NCBI GenBank assembly: GCA_964421865.1
Contig: CAYQZH010000028.1
Location: 1-23,916 of the forward strand
Reading direction: 5' to 3'
DNA from: SBAX01 sp964421865
GTDB lineage: Bacteria > Planctomycetota > Phycisphaerae > UBA1845
DNA length: 23,916 nt
Both the position numbers and the translations under genes were made by a program. Positions 22,285-23,916 of the stretch are shown piece by piece; position 1 is the stretch's first letter; every line of letters starts with the position of its first letter. The notes under the pieces were generated by a model. The model was not told the origin of the DNA, did not search any database, and was given only the letters and a program-made list of their open reading frames with translations.

Positions 22285-23916
22285 TCAGGCCTGTTCGACG
22301 GATTCCAACAGCATCTCCGCGATATCCAATTGTGGCATTGCCTCGTGGCCTTTGGCGGCGAGACCGTCAGTCAACATTCTCATACAGAACGGGCACGCAC
22401 TCGCCACCGCGTCCGGCTGCGTTTCGAGAAGTTGCTCCGTTCGTGCGATGTTGACCCGCTCCTTGCCCGGTTCCTCTTCCTTGAACATCTGGGCTCCCCC
22501 GGCGCCGCAGCACATGCCGCGATCGCGCGTGGCCTTCGGTTCGAGCACAGTCAGACCGGGAATACTTCGTAACGCCTCGCGCGGAGCGTCGTATACTTCA
22601 TTGTACCGTCCCAGGTAGCAGGAGTCGTGGTACACCACCTTTTTGTCGATCCGCCGCGTCGGCTTCAGTCTGCCCTGGGCAATCAAATCAGCAAGGAACG
22701 TCGAGTGGTGGATGACCTTGTACCGGCCGCCGAAGTCGGGGTACTCGTTGAGCAGTGTGTTGAAACAGTGCGGACAAGTGGTGACGATCTTTTTCTTTTC
22801 CACACCATGGCCGTTCAGCACTTCCACGTTGGCCTTGGCGAACGTCTGAAAGAGATATTCATTCCCGGCGCGCCGCGCAGGATCGCCGGTGCATTGTTCC
22901 TCTGTTCCGAGGATCCCGAAGTCAACGCCGGCCTGTTGCATCAGCTTGACCGTCGCCCGGGCGACCTTCTTGGCCCGCTCGTCAAACGATGGAGCGCAAC
23001 CGACCCAAAATAGGACTTCCGCCTCAGGATGCTCCGCGAGCGTCTTTACCTCCAAGCCTTCCGCCCATTTCGCTCGATCACCTGAAGGAAAACTCCAGGG
23101 GTTGGCATTGGACTCCAGTCCCCGGAAAGCCGTCTGCAACTGGGGGGGGAACTCACTTCGCTCCTGAACCAGGAATCGGCGCATATCGACGATCTTGTCG
23201 ACGAAGCTGATGAAGACAGGACATTCCTGCTCGCACGCCCGACAAGTCGTACAGGCCCACAGGACTTCGGGGTCGATGACCCCATCAACCAAGTCCTTCC
23301 GGTGCTCTTGGGAATCAGCAGTGGCGTTACCGGTGACGAGCGCCTTTTCCTGCTGATAGAGGAAATCTCGCAGATCGAGCGTGAAATGTTTTGGCGAAAG
23401 CTTCTTCCCGGTTTTCGTGGCCGGACAGTGGTCGCTGCACCGACCGCATTCCGTACAAGTGTAGAAGTCCAGAATGGACTTCCAACTGAACTGGTCAATG
23501 CGGCGAATGCCCAACGTCTCTTCGCGCTCGAGTTTTCCATCCATGTCCTCAATGGGCGGCAGTCGCCCGGGCGAATGGAGAGGCTGAAAGTAGACATTGG
23601 GAATTCCGGTAATTACGTGAAAATGCTTGGAGTAGGGGAGGAGGTTGAGGAAAATAAGAACCAAAGTTGAGTGGGTCCAAAATCCCACGTGACGGAGCGT
23701 CGTCAGTGTCGATGGATCCATTCCAAACAGCAGGCGCGCCAAAAGGGAGCCGCCCGGTTCGCACACCACGAACGCCGATACCGTGGACATCCTTCCCGCC
23801 AGGGAGGCGCCGTCATAAAGAAGATCCGCAAGCATCATCACGATAATGATGGCCAGGATCAGCAATCCCTCGCCGCTCAGCGTCATACGCGGCAGACGCT
23901 TCACGAGCCGGTAGTA
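22285..23916 (-). CDS. Membrane-bound Fe-S oxidoreductase, EtfD/HdrD-like (5' end outside window)
   Basis: 543 codons visible; the frame is open to the window edge, so the 5' end is missing and the GTG at 23904 is probably internal. Two or more hydrophobic helices remain at the N-terminus (GLLILAIIIVMMLADLLY; STLVLIFLNLLP), with histidines (RHVGFWTHS, YSKHFHVI) like those of NarI-type haem b domains. Then two 4Fe-4S motifs, CTECGRCSDHCP and CTTCRACEQECP, and two CCG (heterodisulfide reductase-type) domains; the first has EEQCTGDPARR with TTCPHC, the second CYLGRYN, GMCCGAGG and ACPFC. This layout is known from ETF:menaquinone oxidoreductases (Rv0338c/EtfD-like). Electrons probably pass from a flavoprotein to quinone. 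First visible gene of the leftward operon. Confidence 0.85.
   Translation of the reverse strand, partial: YYRLVKRLPRMTLSGEGLLILAIIIVMMLADLLYDGASLAGRMSTVSAFVVCEPGGSLLARLLFGMDPSTLTTLRHVGFWTHSTLVLIFLNLLPYSKHFHVITGIPNVYFQPLHSPGRLPPIEDMDGKLEREETLGIRRIDQFSWKSILDFYTCTECGRCSDHCPATKTGKKLSPKHFTLDLRDFLYQQEKALVTGNATADSQEHRKDLVDGVIDPEVLWACTTCRACEQECPVFISFVDKIVDMRRFLVQERSEFPPQLQTAFRGLESNANPWSFPSGDRAKWAEGLEVKTLAEHPEAEVLFWVGCAPSFDERAKKVARATVKLMQQAGVDFGILGTEEQCTGDPARRAGNEYLFQTFAKANVEVLNGHGVEKKKIVTTCPHCFNTLLNEYPDFGGRYKVIHHSTFLADLIAQGRLKPTRRIDKKVVYHDSCYLGRYNEVYDAPREALRSIPGLTVLEPKATRDRGMCCGAGGAQMFKEEEPGKERVNIARTEQLLETQPDAVASACPFCMRMLTDGLAAKGHEAMPQLDIAEMLLESVEQA

Noticed and set aside
1..23916. CRISPR array, rRNA or tRNA genes
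   Set aside because: No regularly spaced identical repeats, no rRNA-like stretches and no tRNA cloverleaf with CCA/T-loop sequence were seen in intergenic regions.

Overview
The window looks like a high-GC Planctomycetota genome, most likely a Phycisphaerae-type lineage. Four features point there: a prepilin-like protein with a C-terminal H-x9-DG motif, a DUF1571 lipoprotein, a secreted metalloprotease carrying repeated DCNGNGVPDECD-type calcium-binding motifs, and intergenic spaces full of hairpin repeats. This placement rests on recalled family distributions, not on a search.

Layout. (1) 1-210: hairpin-rich repeats at the 3' end of phaC. (2) 211-4414: a compact polyhydroxyalkanoate (PHA) locus. 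Phasin, thiolase (phaA), a short PhaE-like synthase subunit and a class III-type PhaC are read leftward; a PhaR-type repressor is read rightward. The shared phasin/phaR intergenic region has promoters in both directions overlapped by palindromes that look like operators. (3) 4490-8845: housekeeping and unlinked genes: prepilin-like H-x9-DG protein, DUF5658-like membrane protein, MoaC, a GT-C type membrane glycosyltransferase and a YjbR/MmcQ-fold protein. (4) 9076-14068, all rightward: a long-chain polyprenyl diphosphate synthase, an exported helical protein of unknown function, a cation/proton antiporter fused to a PTS EIIA domain, and a DUF1571 lipoprotein coupled to it by an ATGA overlap. 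(5) 14.08-16.5 kb: a visibly less GC-rich cassette with its own consensus promoter. It encodes a possible 49-codon leader ORF, a secreted C-terminally anchored protein, and two tandemly duplicated four-helix membrane proteins. Two same-orientation copies of the 3' end of the neighbouring metalloprotease gene flank it. (6) 16512-19274: a large leftward secreted metzincin-type metalloprotease. (7) 19441-19649: a 209-bp MITE-like element with 12-bp inverted ends and a perfect 9-bp target duplication. (8) 19664-23916: a leftward set of an Fe-S membrane oxidoreductase (5' end outside the window), a Cys/Met-metabolism PLP enzyme and an MmgE/PrpD protein.

How the parts work together. The PHA genes supply acetoacetyl-CoA formation, polymerisation, granule coating and polymer-responsive regulation; no acetoacetyl-CoA reductase (phaB) is in the window. 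The right-hand operon suggests acyl-CoA/organic-acid or sulfur amino acid catabolism that passes electrons to quinone. The most novel candidates are the 14-16.5 kb cassette, with its leader ORF and duplicated membrane proteins, and the insertion-like structures around it.
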